From Planctomycetota bacterium (lineage in GTDB: Bacteria; Planctomycetota; Planctomycetia; Pirellulales; UBA7805), in NCBI GenBank assembly GCA_014237955.1, contig JABABY010000033.1, positions 1 through 13,913 on the forward strand: DNA of 13,913 bases, written 5' to 3'. Each line of letters opens with the position of its first letter. Position 1 is the first letter of the stretch. The notes beneath the pieces are model-generated. The model worked only from the letters and a program-made list of their open reading frames with translations. It was not told the origin of the DNA and made no database searches. Shown here piece after piece: positions 1-6,668 of this stretch. The translations under genes and the position numbers were made by a program.

Positions 1-132
1 CCTCACCACCTTTTTGACTCACCGTCAATCGAACTATCTTTTCCGACCCCGCACTAGTTAGCGGTACGCGATTTCCAAGGTGTTCGTCTACTGTTCCGAG
101 GGAGAAACCCGACCGGTTGCAAAACTTATACG

Positions 133-205
133 AGCTAGCGGAGGGACTTGAACCCACAACCTGTTGATTACAAATCAACTGCTCTGCCAATTGAGCTACG
201 CTAGC
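133..205 (-). tRNA. tRNA-Thr (anticodon UGU)
   Basis: The minus strand folds into a complete 73-nt cloverleaf: a 7-bp acceptor stem (GCTAGCG with CGCTAGC), a GCTC/GAGC D stem, a 5-bp anticodon stem around loop TTTGTAA, a 5-nt variable loop, and a TTCAAGT T loop. The anticodon is TGT, which reads ACA threonine codons. The discriminator base is U. No CCA is encoded; the next bases are CGT, so CCA must be added after transcription. One oddity is a U-U mismatch in the T stem (positions 50 and 64). A plausible promoter lies just upstream at 233-260. I am confident of the type and anticodon. Confidence 0.95.
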
Positions 206-232
206 GGCCCAATCCCAGCATGGAAACATTTA

Positions 233-260
233 AATATACCGAAGTAAATAAGCCTTGCAA
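233..260 (-). promoter_or_regulatory. Possible sigma-70-type promoter for tRNA-Thr
   Basis: On the minus strand a TTGCAA hexamer (255-260, 4 of 6 matches to TTGACA) and a TATATT hexamer (233-238, 5 of 6 matches to TATAAT) are separated by 16 bp. The -10 box ends 27 nt before the first base of tRNA-Thr, giving a leader of about 20 nt. The call rests on spacing, AT-richness and position only. Confidence 0.45.
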
Positions 261-261
261 T

Positions 262-589
262 ATGGGTTAACTCGACGTAAGTCGCTATTTTTATGATCTT
301 TAAGAGCCCAACGGTGGATCGCCGACTTGTTGAGTCGTTGCCGGGATTGTGGCTGGTCTCTGGGGTGGTGGAGGGGGGGTGGAGAACAGAAAGGATGATA
401 AAACGCCGTGGAAAAAGGCCGCTTTCCTATCGAACAGCAACCAATCTCGTCGCGCCAGAGGAGTCGCGCCAGAGGATAAGTCTGGCTGACTCGGCTTCCC
501 GTTTTCTGTTCCCGGCTCTCCTGTTGGGCTAGATCCCCTCGCTAGGGGCGCCACACGATCATTCCAGCCAAAATACCGGCAAAACCCCG
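262..589. other. Non-coding spacer between tRNA-Thr promoter and sigma factor gene
   Basis: This stretch of about 330 bp has no gene I can support. The open frames on either strand have no ribosome binding site and low-complexity Pro/Gly/Arg-rich translations. It contains a run of seven G (373-379), a perfect 14-bp tandem duplication (449-476) and a small 5-bp hairpin (535-539 with 544-548, loop CGCT). The hairpin lies about 40 nt beyond the sigma factor stop codon on the minus strand, but no T-tract follows it, so it is at best a weak terminator. Confidence 0.6.
449..476. repeat. Perfect 14-bp tandem duplication
   Basis: The 14-mer GTCGCGCCAGAGGA occurs twice head to tail (449-462 and 463-476) with no mismatch. 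It lies in non-coding DNA and looks like a slippage or repair duplication rather than a functional array. Confidence 0.9.
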
Positions 590-2287
590 TTAATCGACTC
601 CTGGAGGATCCACTGTATCCTCTCTGGCCGCTACCCGCAGTTTATCGAGGGCACGGGACTCAATTTGCCGGACTCGCTCTTTGGTGACCCCCATGGTCTC
701 TCCTACTTGTTTGAGAGTCTGGGGTTCCTGAGAGTAGTCCAGGCCGAACCGATGAATGATAATCTTTTGTTCGCGATCGTCAAGTCGAGTCAAAATTTTC
801 CGGATTTCGGATTTTCGGCTTCGATGTTCCAACTCCTGCCCAAGCCAGTTGGTTCTCCGTTCCTCCGTGGCGGCAAATAATTCGTCACTACTGGTACGGA
901 AACGATCGCGCTGTTTTAGCTCATTGGGGATAGAACGGGCAAAATTTTTCATGATTGCCCAGCTTGCGTAAGTGCTGAATTTGAAGCCACGTGAAAAGTC
1001 GAATTTTTCAACGGCCCTAATCAAAGAAGTGTTCCCGTCGCTGACCAGTTCAAAAAAGTTGTCCTGTGGACCCACATGCCGTTTAGCAATAGACACAACA
1101 AGCCGCAAGTTAGCACGGACGAGAAGATTTTTCGTAGCCATTGCCTGTTCGTAGAGGTTTTCAATTTCATCCATCAGACGAATTTGAGGACGATCCGAAC
1201 TTAGCTTGTCTCGCAGTCGATTCGCAGAATACTTGGCGAAATTGAATTTTCTAAATATGTGTTGTTCCTGTTCGCGAGTGAGTAGTGGCACTTCGTAAAG
1301 ACTCGCTAAATAACTCGGAAGATCAGCCGGTATTTTGGATTTCGGCTTGGATTTTCCCGACTCCGGCATGGGGCCAAGAATGGCATCGACATTCCGTATG
1401 CGAGGAAATTGAGAATTAGTCACATAGTCGAGCGACAGATTCATAATGTGCTGATACCGCTCTCGAGTTACGATGCGATAGATGGTTGTGCGCGTACGCG
1501 AATATTTCATTGCGAGATCATCAATCGATTCGCCATCACGAAAGAGTTGATAAATCTTGTTGCGCAATTCATCATTGAGAGGCGTGCTGTAGTTGGGGAA
1601 AAGTGCTTGTTCAGGATGTAGCCGATCGTGTTGCTTGATGGTGCCACGAATTGTACTGGGGCTTCTCTGCAACTCCTTACTGAGTTGGCGAGCAACATCT
1701 GTCATCCCATGGCCCTGTTTTGAAAGGCGACGAGCGTCAGCAATGATCTGCTCCCGTTCCCGTGCAGTCATTTGACGGAAGCAACTGCTGCGCTTAATCC
1801 GATCCTGGTTACCAACAACGAACCGGTCTACGGAACTCTTGAGAAATCCAACTCTCTTTCGGCCGTTCATCATAAACTTGCGCGCGATCAGGCCTGCGTG
1901 ACGCCAGCGCGATATTGTCTTCGTGGAAACATCAAAGAGCTTGCTGAGCTGTTCGACAGTATGGACAGGCTCACCTGCAGACTCGATAGGAAACTCAGCT
2001 GCATCGGTCAGATCTTCAATAAGGAATCGCAAATCATGGCAGGCATCCGTTCCCGAAATGCGTTCTCGGGCCGCTACGTCCACTCTGCCAACCGGTGAAC
2101 TTTTCGAGAGGATCTTCTGGAAAAGTTGATCACAGCAATAGTTCCGCTTCGAAGAAGACTTTGAGGAGAGTTGTTCAATGAGGTGCTCTGCAGTGGCAGC
2201 AAGCCCGAACTGTTCTCTCCTGGTTGCAGTGTGAAGCAGGTTGTCGCGTAATTTTAAAAATGCCGAATGTCTGTATTCCGTGTGCAT
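590..2287 (-). CDS. Sigma-70 family RNA polymerase sigma factor with N-terminal helix-turn-helix modules
   Basis: This 565-aa protein should direct RNA polymerase to promoters. The C-terminal half is clearly sigma-70: region 1.2 (about 320-345, LYEVPLLTREQE), region 2 (about 388-455, with NLRLVVSIAKRH, DGNTSLIRAVEKFD and GFKFSTYASW), and region 4 (about 492-552, ending in GVTKERVRQIESRALDKLR, the -35 recognition helix). Before it lie three putative DNA-binding helix-turn-helix segments: a MerR/excisionase-like one at about 107-157 (VEQLSKLFDVSTKTISRWRH), a second at about 172-221, and a resolvase-like one at about 238-277. Residues 1-100 are unrecognised. Only about 40 residues separate regions 2.4 and 4, too short for a normal domain 3. 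ATG 2287 is preceded by AGGAG and GAGG on the minus strand. The family is certain; whether it is a housekeeping or an alternative factor is not. No anti-sigma gene is adjacent. Confidence 0.93.
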   Translation of the reverse strand: MHTEYRHSAFLKLRDNLLHTATRREQFGLAATAEHLIEQLSSKSSSKRNYCCDQLFQKILSKSSPVGRVDVAARERISGTDACHDLRFLIEDLTDAAEFPIESAGEPVHTVEQLSKLFDVSTKTISRWRHAGLIARKFMMNGRKRVGFLKSSVDRFVVGNQDRIKRSSCFRQMTAREREQIIADARRLSKQGHGMTDVARQLSKELQRSPSTIRGTIKQHDRLHPEQALFPNYSTPLNDELRNKIYQLFRDGESIDDLAMKYSRTRTTIYRIVTRERYQHIMNLSLDYVTNSQFPRIRNVDAILGPMPESGKSKPKSKIPADLPSYLASLYEVPLLTREQEQHIFRKFNFAKYSANRLRDKLSSDRPQIRLMDEIENLYEQAMATKNLLVRANLRLVVSIAKRHVGPQDNFFELVSDGNTSLIRAVEKFDFSRGFKFSTYASWAIMKNFARSIPNELKQRDRFRTSSDELFAATEERRTNWLGQELEHRSRKSEIRKILTRLDDREQKIIIHRFGLDYSQEPQTLKQVGETMGVTKERVRQIESRALDKLRVAAREDTVDPPGVD

Positions 2288-2509
2288 GGGAGCCTCTTTC
2301 TCCTAAAAAGCCTGGATGGAGTGTCCCCGAAAACGGTTCCTGCGATTCCCTCGCAACCTTCCAAGCCGGTTCCATTGCACGGCGAGTCCATCCCGCGACC
2401 AACCGCTAATTCCCTCAGCTCCTTTTGGTGTTGCTCTGTTCCTTGTGTGGTATTGCCTTTAGTGAAAAAAACCCGGCAAAAAGCGCAACCCAGCGAGAAA
2501 ACCAAGTCT

Positions 2510-2617
2510 TTAAGCCGTTCCGTTGAGCCAGGTCTCTACAGCATCCTCTTCTGGATACATGTATTTGTACGCATCTAAGTCGTTTGAGGTCATGAGAAAG
2601 TTCGGCGTGAATTTCAT
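2510..2617 (-). CDS. Possible small protein of 35 aa (or gene remnant)
   Basis: A minus-strand frame opens at ATG 2617 (a second ATG is at 2593) and ends at TAA 2510-2512. It encodes 35 or 27 residues. The translation looks protein-like, with a hydrophilic acidic tail containing DLDAYKYMYPEEDAVETWL. No known family is recognised. No strong Shine-Dalgarno precedes either ATG. The frame stays open upstream for ten more codons, with GTG codons at 2638 and 2629, before an in-frame TAA. It lies 222 nt upstream of the sigma factor start on the same strand. It could be a small gene, a leader peptide, the surviving 3' end of a decayed gene, or chance. Confidence 0.3.
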   Translation of the reverse strand: MKFTPNFLMTSNDLDAYKYMYPEEDAVETWLNGTA

Positions 2618-2828
2618 TTTTGTTCTCACAAGAGACACTAATGAAACTTAAACGGTTTGTCAGACAGAAGTTAGGATATCCACTCTTTTTCCCGAGAGAT
2701 TTTTGGCCAACCCCTGGCCTTTCTATGAACTGCCCTGCCTCTCCAATTTACAGGCCGATAGTCGTCGATCGGCGAACGATGCACGAAACGGCTCAACTTA
2801 TTGGGCGGTGGGGACGAAGCAAATCAAT

Positions 2829-2890
2829 GGCCCACCGATCCCTTCAGACGACTCTTTGGGTGGGCCCTCCGTTTGGATTGAAGCGGGCCC
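2829..2890 (+). promoter_or_regulatory. Two mutually exclusive hairpins in the leader of the 2921 gene
   Basis: Stem A pairs 2829-2836 (GGCCCACC) with 2859-2866 (GGTGGGCC), 8 bp. Stem B pairs 2862-2867 (GGGCCC) with 2885-2890 (GGGCCC), 6 bp. They share bases 2862-2866, so only one can form at a time. Stem B ends 30 nt before the GTG start at 2921 and is followed after 12 nt by CTTTTT. The arrangement resembles an attenuator, but no ligand or leader peptide is evident and both stems could be fortuitous. Confidence 0.3.
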
Positions 2891-2920
2891 TGTCCCTTAG
2901 CTTTTTGGAAAGAAAATTTC

Positions 2921-4375
2921 GTGGCCATACAACGGATTGCTCCTATCGTCTGCCTGACCAAGGTACTCATCGCCACAGCGATGGTTGGCGGCTTCGCCCC
3001 CCTCTCTGTGCAGGCCGCTGACTCGAATCGTTACGACCTCAAAATGCGACAGTCCTACCGCGAAGTAGCGGACGTGCAGGTCGAATACGAGGTTCGGGGC
3101 CAGCTTGTATTGCCGGGCGAAAAGGAGGCAGAAAAATTAGATTTGGAAGTGACTGCCAATGTATCCTATCAGGATCGCCTGCTATTTTTTGGAGACGCGC
3201 CTGAGGCACATCAGGAGGCAGAGCAAGAGGAAAAACTTCCTTTCGTACGAGCAGCCCGTTATTACGATCAGGTTGACGTAGCGATGAAAATAAATAATCA
3301 GAAAAGAACACCCCTGTTAAGAGAGCAGCGACGTCTGATAGGTGTTCAACGAAAAAATACCATCCTCCAATTTCACTCCCCCGCAGGGCCGCTTCGCCGA
3401 GAAGAACTCGATCTGATCCATTTGCCGGGTGATCCCTATGTACTGCAATTGATTCTCCCAAAGAAACCGATTGCAATTGGCACAATCTGGGAGCAAGATG
3501 CCTCGTTACTTGCTGCCTTGTTGGGTCTGGATACAGTTGGCGAAAGTGATGTAAAGAGCGAATTAAAGAATGTCGAACGCGGGTATGCAAAAGTAGAATT
3601 CTCTGGAAATATCCAAGGGGCGACTTTAGGTGTGGCAAGCGAAATCGCAATCAAGGCCCGGTACTATTTTGATCTTCGGCGCGGAAAAATTGCTTCACTG
3701 CAGATGGTGGGCCGGGAACGGCGCGGCATTGGTCATGTCAGTCCCGGTATTGAAGCGACCTTCCGACTGAAAATGGTTTTAGAGCCGGGTACGGATGCGG
3801 GAAAACTTTCAGACGAGGAGCTTGTCTCTATGCAGGGAACGGCTCCTTGGGACCAGCAACGCCTCTCTTATCATTCTGCGGTCTTGGGTGTTTCACTACA
3901 GCATGATGAGAATTGGTTTGTTACAGCAGAGGATGATCGAGCTACAGTATTGCGACGTATGCATCGAGGCGAACTCATTGCACAGTGTAACGTTTCGGCT
4001 CTGCCCGACATCAAAAAAGGCAAAGCAATTACGCTGGCGCAATTTCAAGAAGACATTAAAAAAAATCTAGGCACAAATTTTGGTACCTTTGTGAATGCTG
4101 GTGAGTCCACGAACCGTCGGGGACATCTTGTCTATCGTGTCGAAATTGCAGGCACAGCATCGGAACTCCCAGTCCGTTGGATTTATTATTCGCTCACGGA
4201 TACTCAGGGGCACCGTCTGGCATTGGTTTTCACGATGGAGGGAGATCTGGTCCAACCGTTTGGGGCCGCTGATCAAGAAATTGTCGAACATTTGGCATTT
4301 GCCAATCGCAAATCGACCAAAATCGCCTCGCCGACCGAAGCACCAAACGTGAAAAAAGAGTCGGCAAAGCCATGA
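2921..4375 (+). CDS. Secreted protein of unknown function with a C-terminal PsbP/Mog1-like region
   Basis: This 484-aa protein starts at GTG 2921, preceded at about 8-9 nt by a weak GGAAAG. Residues 1-32 form a signal peptide (basic start, hydrophobic core about 7-28, likely cleavage at VQA/AD, 32/33), so the mature protein is exported. Residues 35-290 are rich in beta-strand-like alternating segments and match no family I can name. Residues about 315-462 (VLGVSLQHDENWFV onward) have the pattern of a PsbP/Mog1-like alpha-beta domain, in which a sentence such as 'native-like strand, W, acidic turn' opens the fold; this is an inference from pattern only. The tail is Lys/Pro-rich. A terminator-like hairpin follows at 4454. 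The next gene on this strand also encodes an exported protein, but it probably has its own transcript. Confidence 0.8.
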   Translation: MAIQRIAPIVCLTKVLIATAMVGGFAPLSVQAADSNRYDLKMRQSYREVADVQVEYEVRGQLVLPGEKEAEKLDLEVTANVSYQDRLLFFGDAPEAHQEAEQEEKLPFVRAARYYDQVDVAMKINNQKRTPLLREQRRLIGVQRKNTILQFHSPAGPLRREELDLIHLPGDPYVLQLILPKKPIAIGTIWEQDASLLAALLGLDTVGESDVKSELKNVERGYAKVEFSGNIQGATLGVASEIAIKARYYFDLRRGKIASLQMVGRERRGIGHVSPGIEATFRLKMVLEPGTDAGKLSDEELVSMQGTAPWDQQRLSYHSAVLGVSLQHDENWFVTAEDDRATVLRRMHRGELIAQCNVSALPDIKKGKAITLAQFQEDIKKNLGTNFGTFVNAGESTNRRGHLVYRVEIAGTASELPVRWIYYSLTDTQGHRLALVFTMEGDLVQPFGAADQEIVEHLAFANRKSTKIASPTEAPNVKKESAKP

Positions 4376-4453
4376 AAAAAGGGATGCCATCCGCTTAAAG
4401 TGGCCCGGTTGTTCGGTCCCCTCGCGCAATGTGTGTAAGACATCTCCTTGGAG

Positions 4454-4482
4454 CCCCTCCCGTGAGGGGAGTTGCCGTTTTT
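4454..4482 (+). terminator. Probable Rho-independent terminator of the 2921 gene
   Basis: A 6-bp GC-rich stem (CCCCTC 4454-4459 with GAGGGG 4464-4469, loop CCGT) is followed 8 nt later by TTTTT (4478-4482). It lies about 80 bp beyond the TGA at 4375. The gap between stem and T-tract weakens the call. Confidence 0.45.
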
Positions 4483-4500
4483 CTGGTTCGAGTGCCCAGT

Positions 4501-4524
4501 TATACTGGAACCATTCAATTCCAG
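4501..4524 (+). promoter_or_regulatory. -10-like box overlapping a 6-bp inverted repeat
   Basis: TATACT (4501-4506, 5 of 6 matches to TATAAT) overlaps an inverted repeat CTGGAA (4505-4510) / TTCCAG (4519-4524) with an 8-nt spacer. This sits about 50-70 nt before the start of the 4575 gene and would place the repeat over the transcription start. There is no good -35 hexamer at 16-18 bp. Alternatively, with the later TTTT (4528-4531), it could be a second weak terminator of the upstream gene. Confidence 0.3.
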
Positions 4525-4574
4525 CACTTTTAGTACCTGGGAAACGGGTCTTCTGATTTAGAGGGTTTTTGGAA

Positions 4575-5657
4575 ATGGATTGTTGCCCAATGATACAGGC
4601 TCCATTCGCAAACCGCTTGCCCTGCTTAGTCTCAGTGCTCTTTAGCTTGTGCTTGGCACTATTGGCATCGCATGTTGATCGAGCCGGTGCAGAGACTCCC
4701 CAACGTTTCCGGAAGCTCGTGCCCGGCGTAGAAAATCGAATACCTCTTCAGAGGGCAGAGGAGGAGACGCATGCGGCCCACAACGTTGTCGAACTGATTG
4801 AAGGAGAGCCGGAACTCGAATGGACGCCCGAGGAGTTTGAAAAAACGAAAACACTCCACTCCAAGGCACAGGATGTCTTATTTCGTCGCGGCGTCTGGCA
4901 GCTGCAATTCACGCACAAGCCATTGCGATTGATCGAGGTCGATATTCCTCAGCCCGACGGCAAGATGAAGAGAAAGGTGGTTTGGTATATGGTCTATCGC
5001 ATTACCAACCCGGGTGACCATCTCACGCCAGTAGAGGGAGATCATAAGCCATTGCCCTCCGGCGATCCTTTACACCCTGGAGAGCATGAAATCCAAAACG
5101 TTGACTCGCATGAGCACATGATGGCCAGCATCGGCAAGCATCGGTTTGTCCCCACATTCCTGTTGCGGACCTTTGATAATGACAGACTCCAGGTCGATGG
5201 AAAAACCGTACAGTATATGGACCAGATTATTCCTGCTGCCCGCCGTGCAATTTACATTCGCGAGCGACCCAATTGTACATACGATGAATTTTTCGATTCC
5301 TCGCAGATCAGCGCAGAGCCGGTCCCCGTTAGTTCCGGACGCGATGAAATCAGCCGCTGGGGTGTTGTGACTTGGATGGATGTGGATTCAGCCACGGACT
5401 ATCTGACCATTCAGATTATGGGACTGACAAATGCTTACAAATGGGAGGATCCTGCTGGCGAGTTTGACCCGAAGAAGGAACCTGGGAACGGACGAAAATT
5501 TGAATACAAAACGCTACAATTGAACTTTTATCGTCCGGGTGATGCTCTCGATCAGCGAGAGGAGGAAATCTACCATGGGTTGGAAGGCCATCTCAAACAC
5601 GAATGGCTCTATCGTCCCGCACCTACTGCGTTCGTCCCGGTTCATCCTCGTTCCTAG
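4575..5657 (+). CDS. Secreted protein of unknown function (360 aa)
   Basis: I place the start at ATG 4575 because AGAGGG ends 9 nt upstream; a TTG two codons earlier and an ATG at 4590 are less well supported. Residues 1-39 form a signal peptide with a hydrophobic core at about 17-32 and a likely AGA/E cleavage at 39/40, so the protein is exported. The mature part has no transmembrane segment. Visible blocks are KRKVVWYMVYRITNPGDH (132-149), FVPTFLLRTFDNDRLQVDG (191-209), RWGVVTWMDV (261-270) and a Tyr/Arg-rich C-terminus. The VVWYMVYRITN segment looks like a core beta hairpin. I recognise no family and no catalytic motif. cutA follows after only 23 nt, so the two may be co-transcribed. Confidence 0.85.
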   Translation: MDCCPMIQAPFANRLPCLVSVLFSLCLALLASHVDRAGAETPQRFRKLVPGVENRIPLQRAEEETHAAHNVVELIEGEPELEWTPEEFEKTKTLHSKAQDVLFRRGVWQLQFTHKPLRLIEVDIPQPDGKMKRKVVWYMVYRITNPGDHLTPVEGDHKPLPSGDPLHPGEHEIQNVDSHEHMMASIGKHRFVPTFLLRTFDNDRLQVDGKTVQYMDQIIPAARRAIYIRERPNCTYDEFFDSSQISAEPVPVSSGRDEISRWGVVTWMDVDSATDYLTIQIMGLTNAYKWEDPAGEFDPKKEPGNGRKFEYKTLQLNFYRPGDALDQREEEIYHGLEGHLKHEWLYRPAPTAFVPVHPRS

Positions 5658-5680
5658 CTTTTAAGCGTATCCCCGTTTGA

Positions 5681-6010
5681 TTGTTTTTGGATTTGAACTC
5701 TATTTTGTGTGTGACGACCACACTGTCTTCGAAGCAATCTGCCGAAGCTATGGCGGAAATGCTTGTGCAGCAGCGTCTGGCTGCTTGCGTTCAGGTCCAG
5801 GGACCAGTCGCCAGTACGTATCACTGGGAGGGCAGATTAGAACAGGCCCAGGAATGGCTCTGTGTGGCCAAGACAGACGGCACACATTTCGATTTACTGA
5901 AAACAGCTATTCTGGAGCAGCATCCCTACGAAGAGCCTGAAATCGTGGCGACGGAAATTGTTGGTGGTAGTGAAACGTACCTTGCGTGGATCCGCAAGGA
6001 GCTTGGTTAG
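5681..6010 (+). CDS. cutA: CutA1 family protein (divalent cation tolerance)
   Basis: This protein of about 109 aa shows the CutA1 signature: LAACVQVQGPV (33-43), TYHWEGRLEQ (46-55), AKTDGTHFDLL (63-73), HPYEEPEIVA (81-90) and a final YLAWI. CutA1 proteins are small, very stable trimers with a ferredoxin-like fold, linked in Escherichia coli to copper and other divalent cation tolerance; their biochemical role is still unclear. The length is normal. The start is uncertain: there is no ATG before codon 24 and a TGA sits directly before TTG 5681, so translation must begin at one of several TTG codons (5681, 5687, 5693) or a nearby non-ATG codon. No good ribosome binding site is visible. It lies 23 nt after the secreted-protein gene and converges with frr. 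Confidence 0.92.
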   Translation: MFLDLNSILCVTTTLSSKQSAEAMAEMLVQQRLAACVQVQGPVASTYHWEGRLEQAQEWLCVAKTDGTHFDLLKTAILEQHPYEEPEIVATEIVGGSETYLAWIRKELG

Positions 6011-6037
6011 CTGGCCGGTCTTCAAGCTCTGTTTATT
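5999..6037 (+). terminator. Probable terminator overlapping the end of cutA
   Basis: GAGCTTG (5999-6005) pairs with CAAGCTC (6023-6029), extended by one G-U pair, around a 15-nt loop containing the cutA stop codon. TGTTTATT follows on the plus strand. Only 25 bp separate cutA from the convergent frr stop codon, so this hairpin is the only visible barrier to read-through there. Confidence 0.4.
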
Positions 6038-6596
6038 AGGTATCGAGGACTTCTTGTTCGCGTTCTTTTGACGTTGTGATTACAAGCGTCTCATATTGTT
6101 TGGTCAATGATTGAATTTCATCCTTAAGATCATCTCGCTGGTCCTCGCTCAGAGTCTTATTTTTTTCCTCGCTCTCTGCTGCTTTGTTTCCATCCCGACG
6201 TATGTTCCTGATGGAGACTTTGCCCTCTTCAGCAAGGTCCTTAATCCGACCCACCATTTTCCGCCGCACCTCACCAGAGAGTGCGGGAATATTGATGCGT
6301 ATCAGGCGGCCATCACTTTGGGGGTTAAAGCCCAAGTCAGCTTCCAAGATAGCCTTTTCGATATCCTTGATCGTTGTCGGGTCAAAAGGCCGGATCACAA
6401 TCTGTGTAGGCTCGGGGGCGCCAACATTCGCCAATTGCTTCAATGGAGTCTGCGAACCGTATGCCTCGACTCGCAGAGAATCAACCAAACCCGGATTTGC
6501 GCGACCGGTCCGAATGCCTGCCAAGCTCTGTTTTAGCCTTTCGACTGTTTTTTCCATCCGTTCTTCTACATCGAGCAGGATATCGTCGGCACTCAT
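6036..6596 (-). CDS. frr: Ribosome recycling factor
   Basis: This 186-aa protein is full length for RRF, which together with EF-G splits post-termination ribosomes. Diagnostic segments are IRTGRANPGLVDSLRVEAYG (27-46), QIVIRPFDPTTIKDIEKAI (65-83), LIRINIPALSGEVRRKM (98-114) and VSIRNIRRDGN (126-136), which contains the conserved Arg-rich helix that contacts the ribosome. The usual PPLTEERR segment reads PALSGEVRR here. The ATG at 6596 follows GAGG with a 7-nt spacer. It is the last gene of the rpsB-tsf-pyrH-frr block, 107 nt after pyrH. The gap holds a -10-like sequence, so frr may also have its own promoter. Confidence 0.98.
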   Translation of the reverse strand: MSADDILLDVEERMEKTVERLKQSLAGIRTGRANPGLVDSLRVEAYGSQTPLKQLANVGAPEPTQIVIRPFDPTTIKDIEKAILEADLGFNPQSDGRLIRINIPALSGEVRRKMVGRIKDLAEEGKVSIRNIRRDGNKAAESEEKNKTLSEDQRDDLKDEIQSLTKQYETLVITTSKEREQEVLDT

Positions 6597-6668
6597 GGAA
6601 AGACCTCGAAAGAAAAACGAGCTACAAATTTTTTTGAATAGCCGGAACCGATGCGATCGATGCCGTCC

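Larger units (their letters stand above)
2288..2920. other. 633-bp divergent intergenic region
   Basis: This lies between the divergently transcribed sigma factor gene and the 2921 gene, so it must hold promoters for both. I see no convincing paired -35/-10 boxes. It contains a possible very short minus-strand gene (2510-2617), a T7 run on the minus strand (reverse complement of 2465-2471), and two competing GC-rich hairpins close to the plus-strand start codon (2829-2890). A 65-codon plus-strand frame (2703-2900) is open but has no clear ribosome binding site. Confidence 0.6.

Noticed and set aside
293..532. 79-codon plus-strand frame between tRNA-Thr and the sigma gene
   Set aside because: No ribosome binding site, low-complexity translation, and it contains the 14-bp tandem duplication.
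2703..2900. 65-codon plus-strand frame ending just before the 2921 gene
   Set aside because: TTG start, no ribosome binding site, and it covers the GC-rich hairpins. The translation is mildly protein-like but not enough to call a gene.
2620..3021. 133-codon plus-strand frame overlapping the 2921 gene start
   Set aside because: It overlaps the signal peptide of the better supported 2921 gene in another frame, and its translation is rich in Arg, Pro and Trp with no pattern.
4569..4574. TTG 4569 as the start of the secreted 360-aa protein
   Set aside because: ATG 4575 has better spacing (9 nt) to AGAGGG.
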